From Xanthomonas campestris pv. phormiicola (GTDB lineage: Bacteria > Pseudomonadota > Gammaproteobacteria > Xanthomonadales > Xanthomonadaceae), in the NCBI GenBank assembly GCA_025666215.1, contig CP102593.1, positions 124,001 to 188,000 on the forward strand: 64,000 bases of DNA. Direction: 5' to 3'. The notes below the pieces were generated by a model. It was not told where the DNA came from, did no database searches, and worked only from the letters and a program-made list of their open reading frames with translations. Of this stretch, positions 7,277 to 15,867 are shown piece by piece (within the stretch, counting starts at the first letter, position 1; each line of letters starts with the position of its first letter). The translations under genes and the position numbers were made by a program.

Positions 7277-8869
7277 ATGCAAACCGATTCCCATTTCCTG
7301 ATCCTGGCCGGCCTGCTGTGCGCCGTCATCGTGCTGGTGCTGGCGTTGCTGCTGCGCCGGAACAACCACACGGCGCTGGAGCAGGCCCTGCGCGAGGAAC
7401 AGCGCGGCGGCCGCGGCGAACTGCGCGAGCAGCTCGACAGCCTGGCGCGGCAGCAGGATGCGCGCAGCGAAGGTTTCGCCCGCCATCTCGCCGACCTGTC
7501 CACCCGCACCGACCAGCGCCTGGACCTGCTGCGCGAGGCCTTGACCGAAGACGCGCGGCGCGGCCGGGTCGAGGCCGGCGAGGCGCAGCAACGCGTGGCC
7601 GAGCTGCTCAACCAGCGCCTGGTCGAGATGCGCAGCCAGCTCGATGCGTTCGGCCAGCAGCAGGATGCGCGCATGCTGCAGTTCGGCCAGCAGCAGAGCG
7701 AGCTGATCGCGCGCATCGACGCGCACCTGACCGCGCTGCGCGAGACCCTGGTCGAGGACGCACGCAAGGGCCGCCTGGAAGGCGCCGAGTCGCAGCAGCG
7801 CTTCGCCGACACGCTCGGCCAGCGGCTCAACGAACTGATCCAGCGCAACGAGCAGCGCATCGGCGAGATGCGCAGCACCCTGGAAGAGCGCTTGAAGGAA
7901 CTGCAGGCCGACAACGCGGCCAAGCTCGAGCAGATGCGCGGCACCGTCGACGAGAAGCTGCAGACCACCCTCAACACGCGCCTGGACGCCTCGTTCAAGC
8001 TGGTCTCCGAACGGCTCGAGCAGGTCCAGCGCGGGCTGGGCGAGATGCAGCAGCTGGCCACCGGCGTCGGCGATCTCAAGCGCGTGCTGAGCAACGTCAA
8101 GAACCGCGGCGGCTGGGGCGAGGTGCAGCTGGAGAACATCCTCGAGCAGACCCTGACCCAGGAGCAGTACGCGCGCGGCGTGCGGGTGCGCCCGGAGCGC
8201 AACGAGGCGGTCGATTTCGCGGTGCGCCTGCCCGGCCGCGGCCACGAGGACACGCCGGTGTGGCTGCCGATCGATGCCAAGTTCCCGCGCGAGGACTACG
8301 AGCGGCTGCTCGACGCGCAGGAACAGGGCGATGCGGACCAGGTGCTGGCGATGGGCGCGCAGCTGGAGCGCGCGATCCGGGTGCAGGCCAAGTCGATCAG
8401 CGACAAGTACATCGCCCCGCCGCACACCACCGATTTCGCGGTGATGTTCCTGCCCACCGAGGGCCTGTACGCCGAGACGCTGCGCCGGCCCGGCCTGGCC
8501 GACCTGCTGCAGCGCGAGCACCGCATCGTCATCGCCGGCCCCACCACCGTCACCGCGTTGCTCAACAGCCTGCAGATGGGCTTCCGCACGCTGGCCATCG
8601 AGAAGCGCTCCAGCGAAGTGTGGGGCGTGCTGGCCGCGGTCAAGAGCGAGTTCGGCAAGTTCGCCGGCATTCTGGAAAAGGCCGAGAAACAGATCGGCAC
8701 CGTCGGCAAGAGCCTGGGCGATGCCAGCCGCAAGACCCGCACCATCGAGCGCCGCCTGCGCGGGGTGGAGACGCTGGCCGATGCGCAGTTCACGCCGCTG
8801 CTCGATCTCGAACTGCCCAGCGCCGATGCCGAGGCGGACGAGGATCCCGCGCGCGACGAGCAGGAATAG
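7277..8869 (+). CDS. rmuC: DNA recombination protein RmuC
   Basis: This 530-residue protein has one N-terminal membrane anchor (residues 8-27), a long coiled coil (about 35-240) and the RmuC domain (about 255-500). The domain carries LSNVKNRGGWGEVQLENILEQ, LPIDAKFPREDYERL and MGFRTLAIEKRSSEVW, conserved in RmuC. RmuC proteins limit inversion and recombination at short inverted repeats and probably belong to the PD-(D/E)XK nuclease group. The coiled coil includes two similar blocks, each with QQDAR followed about 40 residues later by EDAR-[RK]-GR-[VL]-E. The gene is divergent from the GST gene and appears monocistronic. Confidence 0.92.
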   Translation: MQTDSHFLILAGLLCAVIVLVLALLLRRNNHTALEQALREEQRGGRGELREQLDSLARQQDARSEGFARHLADLSTRTDQRLDLLREALTEDARRGRVEAGEAQQRVAELLNQRLVEMRSQLDAFGQQQDARMLQFGQQQSELIARIDAHLTALRETLVEDARKGRLEGAESQQRFADTLGQRLNELIQRNEQRIGEMRSTLEERLKELQADNAAKLEQMRGTVDEKLQTTLNTRLDASFKLVSERLEQVQRGLGEMQQLATGVGDLKRVLSNVKNRGGWGEVQLENILEQTLTQEQYARGVRVRPERNEAVDFAVRLPGRGHEDTPVWLPIDAKFPREDYERLLDAQEQGDADQVLAMGAQLERAIRVQAKSISDKYIAPPHTTDFAVMFLPTEGLYAETLRRPGLADLLQREHRIVIAGPTTVTALLNSLQMGFRTLAIEKRSSEVWGVLAAVKSEFGKFAGILEKAEKQIGTVGKSLGDASRKTRTIERRLRGVETLADAQFTPLLDLELPSADAEADEDPARDEQE

Positions 8870-9084
8870 GCGGCACCGCGCACGCCATGCACCTGGCTGC
8901 GCTGCGTGCGGCGCAGAGGCTGGCCGATGTGCCGCGCGCTGTTTCGGGTTGCCGTCGCTGCTGCCGGCGACGGCGATCTCACACGCCAGGACAGGGAATC
9001 GGCGGTATCGCGCACGCCCATGCACCTGCCAGCGACGGCGCATTGCGATACTGCGCGCCGGAACCTGGCCGAATGGAGACGCCG

Positions 9085-9474
9085 ATGTCGATGCGATGGT
9101 GCATGCCCCTGTTGTCCTGCCTGTTGCTGGCTGCCTGCAGTAGCGGTCCAAACCCGCAGGCGACCCCCGCGGCATCCGCGCCGCAGCCGGGCGGCGATGG
9201 CGCCGCTGCGGCCGATGCCGCGACGTGTAAGGCGCAAGGCGGCAGCCTGCGTCCGCTCGGCCGTCGCGGACTGCTCAAGTGCGTGGTCCCGTTCGCCGAT
9301 GCCGGCAAGGCGTGCAGCGACAAAAGCCAGTGCCGCGGCGATTGCCTGGCGGTCACGCCGGTGGCCACCGGCACTGCCGCGCAGGGCGCATGCCAGCGCG
9401 ACATCAGCGAGAACTACGGCTGCCGGCAGGTCGTCCAGGGCGGCGTGGGCGGATCGCAGATCTGCATCGATTGA
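9085..9474 (+). CDS. Small cysteine-rich lipoprotein
   Basis: This 129-residue protein begins with a lipoprotein signal peptide (MSMRWCMPLLSCLLLAACSS; lipobox LAAC, lipidated Cys about residue 19). The mature part opens with an Ala/Pro-rich linker, then has eight further cysteines, including KACSDKSQCRGDC, suggesting disulfide bonds in the periplasm or at the cell surface. An ATG 12 bases upstream is possible, but a GGAG site six bases before 9085 favours the shorter form. The 215 bases before it hold two copies of a CGCGCACGCC-type direct repeat and no gene. I do not recognise the family. Confidence 0.7.
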   Translation: MSMRWCMPLLSCLLLAACSSGPNPQATPAASAPQPGGDGAAAADAATCKAQGGSLRPLGRRGLLKCVVPFADAGKACSDKSQCRGDCLAVTPVATGTAAQGACQRDISENYGCRQVVQGGVGGSQICID

Positions 9475-9719
9475 GGGCGTGCGCTCCAGTCCCGAGCGGG
9501 GTGTGTTGGATCTGCCATCGCCAACCCGCAGGGCCGCTCCTGCGCACGTGCGGGCCGGCGTCATGATGCCGGCGTGGACGCATGTGCGCTTGCTCCCCCG
9601 TGCATGGACAGGAGCGGCGCGGCTTGCTCCGGCTGAAGGACACGCCCAGGCCGTCGCGCGATAGCCGTTGCGTGGCCATGCGCCTATGCTTGCGCTCCAT
9701 CTTGTTGCAGGAGCCGCAC

Positions 9720-10265
9720 GTGAGCCAATCGATCTATGACCTCCCGTTGACCACCATCGACGGCCAGCCCGCATCGCTGGCCGCGCATCGCGGCAAGGTG
9801 CTGCTGGTCGTCAATGTCGCCTCCAAGTGCGGCCTGACCAAGCAGTACGAAGGGCTCGAAGCGCTGTACCGCGAAAAGCGCGCCGACGGACTGGACGTGC
9901 TCGGTTTCCCGGCCAACGATTTCAAGGGCCAGGAGCCGGGCAGCGAGGCGGAGATCCAGCAGTTCTGCCAGCTCACCTACGATGTGACCTTCCCGATGTT
10001 CGCCAAGATCGCGGTCACCGGCGAGGCGACGCATCCGCTGTACCGCGCGCTGATCCAGGCGCAGCCGCACACCGAGGGCGAAGGCCCGATGCGCGAGAAG
10101 CTGGTCGGCTACGGCATCGAGCCCAATCCGGCGCCGGGCGTGCTGTGGAACTTCGAGAAGTTCCTGGTCGGCCGCGACGGCCAGGTGCTGGGCCGCTTCG
10201 CCCCGGACGTGACCGCCGAGGATCCGCGCCTGCGCACGGCGATCGAGGCGGCGCTGGCCGCCTAG
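9720..10265 (+). CDS. Glutathione peroxidase family (thiol peroxidase)
   Basis: This 181-residue protein has the glutathione peroxidase fold: the peroxidatic Cys in NVASKCGLT, the region LGFPANDFKGQEPGS (usually FPCNQF) and the WNFEKFLVGRDG segment with the catalytic Trp-Asn. Bacterial Cys-type enzymes of this family (BtuE-like) reduce hydrogen and lipid peroxides using thioredoxin or glutathione. The GTG start follows a clear AGGAG site and places the first strand directly before the fold. It probably acts in the cytoplasm. The resolving Cys position of FPCNQF is Ala here, so recycling may be by the one-Cys route. Confidence 0.88.
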   Translation: MSQSIYDLPLTTIDGQPASLAAHRGKVLLVVNVASKCGLTKQYEGLEALYREKRADGLDVLGFPANDFKGQEPGSEAEIQQFCQLTYDVTFPMFAKIAVTGEATHPLYRALIQAQPHTEGEGPMREKLVGYGIEPNPAPGVLWNFEKFLVGRDGQVLGRFAPDVTAEDPRLRTAIEAALAA

Positions 10266-10347
10266 CCGCCCGGGATGTCCACTGCGCGCTGGGATGCCGC
10301 AGGCGATGCAGGACTATCCGGATGCACTGCAGGAGGGGCTTCAGCCC

Positions 10348-10502
10348 ATGCCTTTCAACGTCTTTGATGTCCCACTTTTGTAACCCGCTGATGTCCTGCT
10401 GATGGTGTTGGAAGACGCAACAGGTGTAGCGAATTGCGCTCGCGCGTCGCAGCTGTAATCAATTGATTTTTATTGGCTCTGGCCAAAGACGTTGAAAGGC
10501 AT
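10348..10502. mobile_element. MITE-like 155-bp element
   Basis: Perfect 19-bp terminal inverted repeats, ATGCCTTTCAACGTCTTTG at 10348-10366 and its complement at 10484-10502, bound a 117-base core without a gene. The element is flanked on both sides by GGGCTT[C/G]AGCCC, which looks like a 12-bp target duplication inside a REP-type palindrome. Because that flank is itself palindromic, a long REP doublet is the alternative. Confidence 0.55.
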
Positions 10503-10554
10503 GGGCTTGAGCCCCGACAACTCGCCGAGGGCCTAACGATTCCCGGCTCCGTTC

Positions 10555-10577
10555 GTCGCGGTTGAAACCGCTCCTAC
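10555..10577 (-). repeat. GTAG-type REP palindrome
   Basis: Read on the minus strand this is GTAGGAGCGGTTTCAACC followed by GCGAC, the common REP of Xanthomonas and Stenotrophomonas mobilised by RAYT transposases. The same family occurs inside recB at 27512-27604. Confidence 0.75.
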
Positions 10578-11195
10578 AGGGGAGCGCGGCTGGCTTGCTG
10601 AGTGCGCGGCAGGAGGGACGCTGGTCATCGGCTCCGGCATCGGCAGAGGCCGGAGCTACTTTCGTTCGCTCATCGCGGCGGAAGGCCGAGCGCATTCGGA
10701 GTCGTTTCACGGTGGCAGTCAGGCATTTTCACGGCCAGCGATCTGATGCCAGGGCGTCCCGATGGTTGCTGCGATGGCGCGCAGTCTGCCGCGGTTCTTG
10801 CTGGCACCCTCGCCTTTGCCTTTGCTTTTGCCTTTGCAGTTGTAGTTGCTTTGGCTTTGGCTATTGCTTTTGATTTTCCGGGTTCCCTTCCGCAGCGCGC
10901 CCTCCGCGCTGCGCGCTCCGGGTCCGCAGCCCCGACGGGCATTTTTCGATGGCACATCCATGTGCCAGCGAAAAACGGCGCGCATCCTGCGCGCCGCCCT
11001 TCGGGTATTCGCCCGCCGGGGCTGCCGTGCCTAGGGGGGCCCGCTAAATCAAAAGCAAAGCAACAGCAGGAGCAACAGCAGGAGCGGGGGACTGCTGGAT
11101 GCAGGGCGTCCGCCGTCATCGGGCGCGTCGCGCTACGCGGCGTGCGGCAATCCCGCTTACGATCACGGTGCAGATGGCAGGAAAAAGCCAGCCAC
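10578..11195. other. Non-coding low-complexity and palindromic region
   Basis: No gene is supported here. 10805-10875 is a pyrimidine-rich run of CTTTGC/CTTTTG hexamers on the plus strand, partly mirrored by AAAGCAAAGCAACAGCAGGAGC around 11050. 10942-10975 folds into a long hairpin: TTTTTCG, one unpaired base, TGGCACAT-CC-ATGTGCCA, one unpaired base, CGAAAAA. It has no adjoining U-run and is probably not a terminator. The segment looks like an intergenic repeat mosaic. Confidence 0.5.
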
Positions 11196-11223
11196 AAAAA
11201 AACCCGGCCGAAGCCGGGTTTTT
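11196..11223 (-). terminator. Intrinsic terminator of the mla operon
   Basis: CCCGGC-CGAA-GCCGGG forms a 6-bp G+C stem with a stable tetraloop, flanked by seven A on one side and five T on the other. It therefore works on either strand and lies 25 bases after the mlaA stop codon. Confidence 0.85.
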
Positions 11224-11247
11224 CGTACCGCCACCAACCCGCGCGAT

Positions 11248-12303
11248 TCAGCGGTTGCCGCCGCGCCACTCCGGGATCGGCATTGCGTCCACCGGCACCG
11301 TCGGATTGGTCTCTTCCTCGCGCAGATAGTCGGGCAGGTCGTTGTCCTGGCGCTTGTTGTGGCTGCGCAGGTCGCCTTCGATCTGGTAGGCACGGCGCTG
11401 CATCCACGCGTCGCGGGTCAGCTGGTACTCGTCCGGCGCGTTGTCGCGCATGCTGTCCAGCGACAGCAGCTGCGCGCGCGTATCCACCAGCTGCAGGCCC
11501 TGCAGGCCGATGCGCACGGTGTCCTCCTCGATCTGCCGCAGCGGCGACAGCGGCGCGTCGCCGGCCAGGCCGAACACGTCGCGCACCGTGCGCGGCCCGA
11601 ACAGCGGCAGCTCCACGTAACGCGAACGGCGCCAGCCCCAGGCGCCCAGGGTCTGGCCGAAGTCCTCGCTGCGCCGCGGCAGCTTGGCGTCGCTGGCCGG
11701 GTCGAAGATGCCGCCGATGCCCAGGGTACTGTTCATCACGAACCGGCCCAGGGTCTGCCCGGCCTGCAGCGGGCGGCCCTGCAGCAGCTGGTTGACCATG
11801 GTCAGCGGCGAGCTGAGGTTGTCGAAGAAGTTGGTCACGCCCAGCCGCACCGGCCGCGGCACCACGTTGACGTAGGCGCGCGCCAGCGGCCGCGCCACCG
11901 TGCGGTCGACCACGTTGTTGAACTTGTGCACCTTGCGGTTGTACTTCTCCCACGGATCGTAGCTCTGCGGCACGGCGACGCCGGCCGGCAGGGTCGGATC
12001 GGCGACCGGGTTGTACGGGTCGCTGCCGTACAGCGCGGCGTAGTCGTCTTCGGCGGCGGTGGCGGCGCCAGCGGTCGGCGGCACGCTGGCCGCGGCGGCC
12101 ACCGTGTCGCCGGCGACGGGAGCCGGCGCATCGGCGGCCGGCGCCGCGTCTCCGACGGTGCCGCTATCGGCCGCGGCCGTGTCGGCAGGTGTCGCCTGCA
12201 CCGCGGTCGCGGCGGGCGGCGGCGGGGTGCGCTTGGGGGCGCCGGCACAGGCGCCGAGCGCGGCGGCCAGCGCCAGGGAGGTGAGGATACGCAACACGTT
12301 CAT
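11248..12303 (-). CDS. mlaA: Outer-membrane lipid asymmetry lipoprotein MlaA (VacJ)
   Basis: This 351-residue lipoprotein has a signal peptide with lipobox LGAC (MNVLRILTSLALAAALGAC). An unusually long Ala/Pro/Thr-rich linker (about residues 20-110) precedes the MlaA domain, which carries DPWEKYNRKVHKFNNVVD, RLGVTNFFDNLSSP and SEDFGQTLGAWG. MlaA forms the outer-membrane donut that removes mislocalised phospholipids and passes them to periplasmic MlaC. The linker makes it about 100 residues longer than the E. coli protein. It is the last gene of the mlaFEDCBA unit and is followed by a terminator; in enterics mlaA is unlinked. Confidence 0.93.
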   Translation of the reverse strand: MNVLRILTSLALAAALGACAGAPKRTPPPPAATAVQATPADTAAADSGTVGDAAPAADAPAPVAGDTVAAAASVPPTAGAATAAEDDYAALYGSDPYNPVADPTLPAGVAVPQSYDPWEKYNRKVHKFNNVVDRTVARPLARAYVNVVPRPVRLGVTNFFDNLSSPLTMVNQLLQGRPLQAGQTLGRFVMNSTLGIGGIFDPASDAKLPRRSEDFGQTLGAWGWRRSRYVELPLFGPRTVRDVFGLAGDAPLSPLRQIEEDTVRIGLQGLQLVDTRAQLLSLDSMRDNAPDEYQLTRDAWMQRRAYQIEGDLRSHNKRQDNDLPDYLREEETNPTVPVDAMPIPEWRGGNR

Positions 12304-12308
12304 GGGGG

Positions 12309-12623
12309 TCAGCTCGCCGCCGGGGGAGATTGGAAATCCAGGGTCGGCGCCAGCCGGTAGGCGGCGCTCAATTCGGTCAGGCCGGCCGGGGCGCCATGGA
12401 TGGCGACCTCGGCCTGGCCTTGCGCACGCAGGCGTGCGGCCAGTTCGGCGAGCAGCGCCAGGCCGGCGCTGTCCACTTGTACGACGTCGCGCAGATCCAG
12501 CGCACGCGCGCCGGCCAGCAGCGGCAGCGCCGCCGGCCACAGCGCGGTGGCCGCGGCGCGGTCGAGCACGCCGCTCAACGCGAGCGTGTCGCCGTCGCGA
12601 CGCAGGCGTGGCTCACTTGCCAC
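12309..12623 (-). CDS. mlaB: STAS-domain protein MlaB
   Basis: This 104-residue cytoplasmic STAS-domain protein includes the central helix VVQVDSAGLALLAELAARL, where DSAG marks the Thr/Ser-containing loop of STAS proteins. MlaB binds MlaF and controls assembly and activity of the MlaFEDB ABC complex. Its start overlaps the mlaC stop by 11 bases and its stop lies five bases before mlaA, consistent with one transcript and its position between mlaC and mlaA. Length fits the family. Confidence 0.88.
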   Translation of the reverse strand: MASEPRLRRDGDTLALSGVLDRAAATALWPAALPLLAGARALDLRDVVQVDSAGLALLAELAARLRAQGQAEVAIHGAPAGLTELSAAYRLAPTLDFQSPPAAS

Positions 12624-13275
12624 TGCCGCTCGCCGGTGCGACCTGCAGCGCGCCGTTGCGCAGATCGGCCGCGACCTGCGGGATCGACTTGGTGCGCAGC
12701 GGCGTGTCGAACTGGTTGCGGAAGGTCTGCACGTACGACACGCCTTCCACCATCACGTCGAAGATCTTCCAGCTGCCGCCGACGTTGCGCACCAGGTAAT
12801 CGACCGGGATCGGGTCGCCGCCGCTGCGCAGCAGCTCGGTGGACACCTTGGCGCCGCGGCCGCCCGGCAACGGGGTTTCCGACTTCACCCGCACCTGCGG
12901 CTTGCCTTCGAAGGTCAGCAGCGAGGTGCCGTAGCGCTGCATCAGGTTGTCGGCCATCGCATCGGCGAACAGCTTGACGTCGGCGTCGGAGGCGCCGCGG
13001 CCGTGCACGCCGAGCACCAGGCGCGCGGCGTAGTCGCGGTCGAAGGACTTGTCCATCTCGCTGTTGATGAACTGCTTGAGCGCGGCGTTGTTGCTCTTGA
13101 ACTCGGCGCGGCGCTGTTCCAGCGTGGTCAGGATGCGGGTGCTGTTGTCGAGCACGACCTTGCTGGCCGACCCCTGCTGGGCGGCGGCGGCAGGCGCGGC
13201 CTGGGCCAGCGCGACGGCGGGGGAGGCGACGGCCAGGGCGGCGGCGAGAGCGGCGGAAAGCAGTGTGTTGGTCAT
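12613..13275 (-). CDS. mlaC: Periplasmic phospholipid-binding protein MlaC
   Basis: This 220-residue protein has a cleavable signal peptide (about residues 1-24, ending AVALAQA). The MlaC fold is recognised by FINSEMDKSFDRDYAARLVLG and VDYLVRNVGGSWKIFDVMVEGVSYVQTFRNQF. MlaC shuttles phospholipids across the periplasm between MlaA in the outer membrane and MlaFEDB in the inner membrane. The start overlaps the mlaD stop (ATGA). No anomaly is seen. Confidence 0.93.
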   Translation of the reverse strand: MTNTLLSAALAAALAVASPAVALAQAAPAAAAQQGSASKVVLDNSTRILTTLEQRRAEFKSNNAALKQFINSEMDKSFDRDYAARLVLGVHGRGASDADVKLFADAMADNLMQRYGTSLLTFEGKPQVRVKSETPLPGGRGAKVSTELLRSGGDPIPVDYLVRNVGGSWKIFDVMVEGVSYVQTFRNQFDTPLRTKSIPQVAADLRNGALQVAPASGSGK

Positions 13276-13820
13276 GGCTTGGGTTCCGTTTCCGTAGAGG
13301 GAGTGGCGGTGTTGGCGGAGGATGCGGCAGCGGGCGTTGCGCCGGCGTTGCCGCCGCTGCCGCTGCCGCCGCCGAACATGTACTTGCCGACCAGCTGGAT
13401 CAGGTCCACCGCCGGCTGGGTGAAGGCGATCTCCTGGCCGGGCTTGAGCGTGTCCGGATCGCCGCCGGGCTGCAGGCCGACGTAGCTTTCGCCGAGCAGG
13501 CCGCTGGTCAGGATGCCGGCCGAGGTGTCCGCCGGCAGGTCCTTGTAGCGGTCGTCGATGGCCAGGGTCACCACCGAGTCGAACTTGGCCGGATCCAGCT
13601 CGATCCTGGCCACCTGGCCGATGATCACCCCGCCGATCTTCACCGGCGCCTGCTGGCGCAGCTGGCCGATCTGCGAGAAGCGGGCGGTGAGCTCGTAGCG
13701 CCCGCCGCCGAAGCCCCACTGGCGGTTGGTGGAGGCGAGTGCCAGTACCAGCAGCGAGGCCAGGCCCAGCAGCAGGAAGGCGCCGACGGCGAACTCGAGA
13801 CGGGGACCACGGATAGCCAT
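13272..13820 (-). CDS. mlaD: MCE-domain protein MlaD
   Basis: This 182-residue protein has one N-terminal membrane helix (about residues 8-30) and a single MCE domain (about 40-120) with GQLRQQAPVKIGGVIIGQVARIELD and ILTSGLLGESYVGLQPGG. The C-terminal helix LIQLVGKYMFG would form the central pore of the MlaD hexamer. A Gly/Ser/Ala/Thr-rich tail ends the protein. It anchors to the inner membrane with MlaE and receives lipids from MlaC. The ATG 102 bases after mlaE is preferred; an in-frame upstream ATG (MNQQGRHV) lacks a better ribosome site. It is translationally coupled to mlaC. Confidence 0.92.
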   Translation of the reverse strand: MAIRGPRLEFAVGAFLLLGLASLLVLALASTNRQWGFGGGRYELTARFSQIGQLRQQAPVKIGGVIIGQVARIELDPAKFDSVVTLAIDDRYKDLPADTSAGILTSGLLGESYVGLQPGGDPDTLKPGQEIAFTQPAVDLIQLVGKYMFGGGSGSGGNAGATPAAASSANTATPSTETEPKP

Positions 13821-13921
13821 AACGTGTCTACCTTGTTGATTCATCTGGGCCGCGGCGACAGTGCCGCGGCCGGTGTTGCGCAAGCGCCCGCCGCCGAGGG
13901 CGGGCTTTGGGCATGCGGTCC

Positions 13922-14671
13922 CTACTGGAACAGCAGCGCCGACAGGACGAAATTGAACATCAGCACCAGCAGCGAGGCGTTCACCACCGCGCGGGTGGTG
14001 GCCACCGAGGTGCCCTCGATGGTCGGCTCGGCGTGGAAGCCCACATACGAGGCCACCAGCGCCGCGGTGCCGCCGAACACCGCCGACTTCAGCATCGCCA
14101 CGCCGAAGTCGTCCCAGAAATCCACGCTGCTCGACAGCGCCGACCAGAACGTGCCGCGGTCCAGGCCGAGCACGTGCACCGCTTCGAAGTAGCTGGCGCT
14201 GATCGCCAGCGAGCAGAAGATGCCGGTCAGCAGCGGCACGGTCAGCACCGCCGCCCAGAAGCGCGGCGCCACCGCCTTGGCCACCGGGTCGATCGCCATC
14301 AGCTCCAGCGCCTTGATCTGGTCGGTGGCGCGCATCAGCCCCAGTTCGGCGGCGATCGAGCTGCCGGCGCGGCCGATGAACAGCAGCGCGGTCAGCACCG
14401 GCGCCAGTTCGCGGTACAGCGACAGCCCCAGCAGCGTGGACAGCGCATCGGAGGCGCCGTAGGTCTGCAGCGTGCGGTAGCCCTGCAGGGTCAGCACCAG
14501 GCCGACGAAGGCGCCGCCGACGGCGATGATCGGCAGCGAGCGCGCGCCGACCTTGTAGATCTCGCGGACCAGTTCGGCCAGGAAATCGCGGGTCGGCAGC
14601 GAACCGCGCAGCACGGTGATCGAGAACAGCCCGGCGCGGCCCAGCGCGCGGATCGAGGCGACGGCGCCCAT
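13922..14671 (-). CDS. mlaE: ABC permease MlaE
   Basis: This 249-residue permease has five to six membrane helices. It shows the MlaE/TRIC family signature GRAGSSIAAELGLMRATDQIKALELMAIDP, which contains the cytoplasmic coupling helix touching MlaF. It forms the transmembrane part of the MlaFEDB phospholipid transporter. The start shares one base with the mlaF stop (TGATG). The 100-base gap to mlaD is the only notable spacer in the operon and contains a small G+C palindrome. Confidence 0.93.
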   Translation of the reverse strand: MGAVASIRALGRAGLFSITVLRGSLPTRDFLAELVREIYKVGARSLPIIAVGGAFVGLVLTLQGYRTLQTYGASDALSTLLGLSLYRELAPVLTALLFIGRAGSSIAAELGLMRATDQIKALELMAIDPVAKAVAPRFWAAVLTVPLLTGIFCSLAISASYFEAVHVLGLDRGTFWSALSSSVDFWDDFGVAMLKSAVFGGTAALVASYVGFHAEPTIEGTSVATTRAVVNASLLVLMFNFVLSALLFQ

Positions 14672-15462
14672 CAGGCGGCACTCCGCGCGCGCGGCGGCGC
14701 ATCGAACGGGATCGGGCCGTCCGGACGGCCATGCAGGAACTGCTGCAGCAGCGGATCGGCGCTGGCCTGCAGCGCATCCGGGGTGCCGGCGAAGACCACG
14801 CCGCCGTTGGCGATGGCCACCGCCTGGTCGCAGATCGGCAGGGTCTCGTGGACGTGGTGGCTGACGATGATGCTGGTCAGGCCGAGGGTGTCGTTGAGGC
14901 GCTGGATCAGGCTCATGATCACCCCGGAGGCGATCGGGTCCAGGCCGGTCAGCGGTTCGTCGTAGATCATCAGCGGCGGGTCCAGGGCCAGCGCGCGGGC
15001 CAGCGCCACGCGCCGCGCCATGCCGCCGGACAGTTCGCGCGGCCAGGCCTCGGCGGCGGCGAGCAGGCCCACCGCATGCAGCTTCAGCGCCACCAGCCGT
15101 TGCAGCACCGGCTCGGGCAGGCGGGTATGGGCGCGCAGCGGCAGCGCCACGTTCTCGGCCACGCTCAGGTCGGTGAGCAGGCCGTTGCCCTGCAGCAGCA
15201 CGCCGATGCTCTTGCGCGTCTCGCGCAGCGCGCGGCTGCCGCGCGGCAACGGCTGGCCGAACACCTCGACCGTGCCCGCGACCGGGACCAGCTCGCCGGT
15301 CAGCGCCGCCAGCAGGGTCGACTTGCCGCTGCCCGACGGGCCGAGCACGCCGGTGATGCTGCCGCGCGGCACCGCCAGCGAGACATCACGCAGGATCGCG
15401 CGGCCGCCACGGTCGATGCGCACCCCCGACAGCTGCACCACATTGGATTCGGAAGACGCCAT
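14671..15462 (-). CDS. mlaF: ABC ATPase MlaF
   Basis: This 263-residue ATPase drives lipid transport by the Mla complex. The Walker A is GPSGSGKST, the Q loop lies in VLLQGNGLL, the signature is LSGGMARRVALARAL, the Walker B is LMIYDEPLTGLDP and the H loop is VSHHVHE. The C-terminal extension (GRPDGPIPFDAPPRARSAA) matches the tail that MlaF uses to contact its partner subunit. It is the first gene of mlaFEDCBA; the start has no strong ribosome site but aligns with the family. Confidence 0.93.
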   Translation of the reverse strand: MASSESNVVQLSGVRIDRGGRAILRDVSLAVPRGSITGVLGPSGSGKSTLLAALTGELVPVAGTVEVFGQPLPRGSRALRETRKSIGVLLQGNGLLTDLSVAENVALPLRAHTRLPEPVLQRLVALKLHAVGLLAAAEAWPRELSGGMARRVALARALALDPPLMIYDEPLTGLDPIASGVIMSLIQRLNDTLGLTSIIVSHHVHETLPICDQAVAIANGGVVFAGTPDALQASADPLLQQFLHGRPDGPIPFDAPPRARSAA

Positions 15463-15867
15463 CGCGGCCTTTAACGAAAAATCAACACAGGATTGAACCA
15501 GTCCGCTGAACTTAACCGAACTGGGCCGTGCAGTATTGTCGCATCCGTGAAGCCCGTGTGCGCGTGGTCTGGGAACGCCGTACATGCAACAGCGTGTATT
15601 GGACCTGGGGCTGTCCGGTTTGCCGGTGCGGGTGACACAGCGCCGGCGGCTCCGGCGCGGGTGTCCGCAGGCCGGACGATCCCGCGTCGCGGCAGGAACC
15701 GCATGGCCGTCGCCGCCGCCGCTGCGCGCGGTCCGGTGCCGCTCAAGCCAGGCCGCCTCCATCGCCGAATCGTTGGATCCGGGGGCCGTCGCGGTGCCGG
15801 TCTTGTATGCAGTGCCGGGTCGCGCCACGATGCAGGGCGGCGATGGCGCCGCGACAGGGAGTCGTGC
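15463..15867. other. Intergenic region between mlaF and the DUF6916 gene
   Basis: These 405 bases lie between divergent genes. The first 80 bases next to mlaF are A+T-richer and should hold the mla promoter (TTCAAT-N17-TTAAAG is a weak candidate on the minus strand). I see no supported gene or repeat in the rest. Confidence 0.4.

Noticed and set aside
10942..10975. Strong hairpin considered as an intrinsic terminator
   Set aside because: The T and A runs are part of the stem itself and no U-run follows on either strand; no gene ends nearby.
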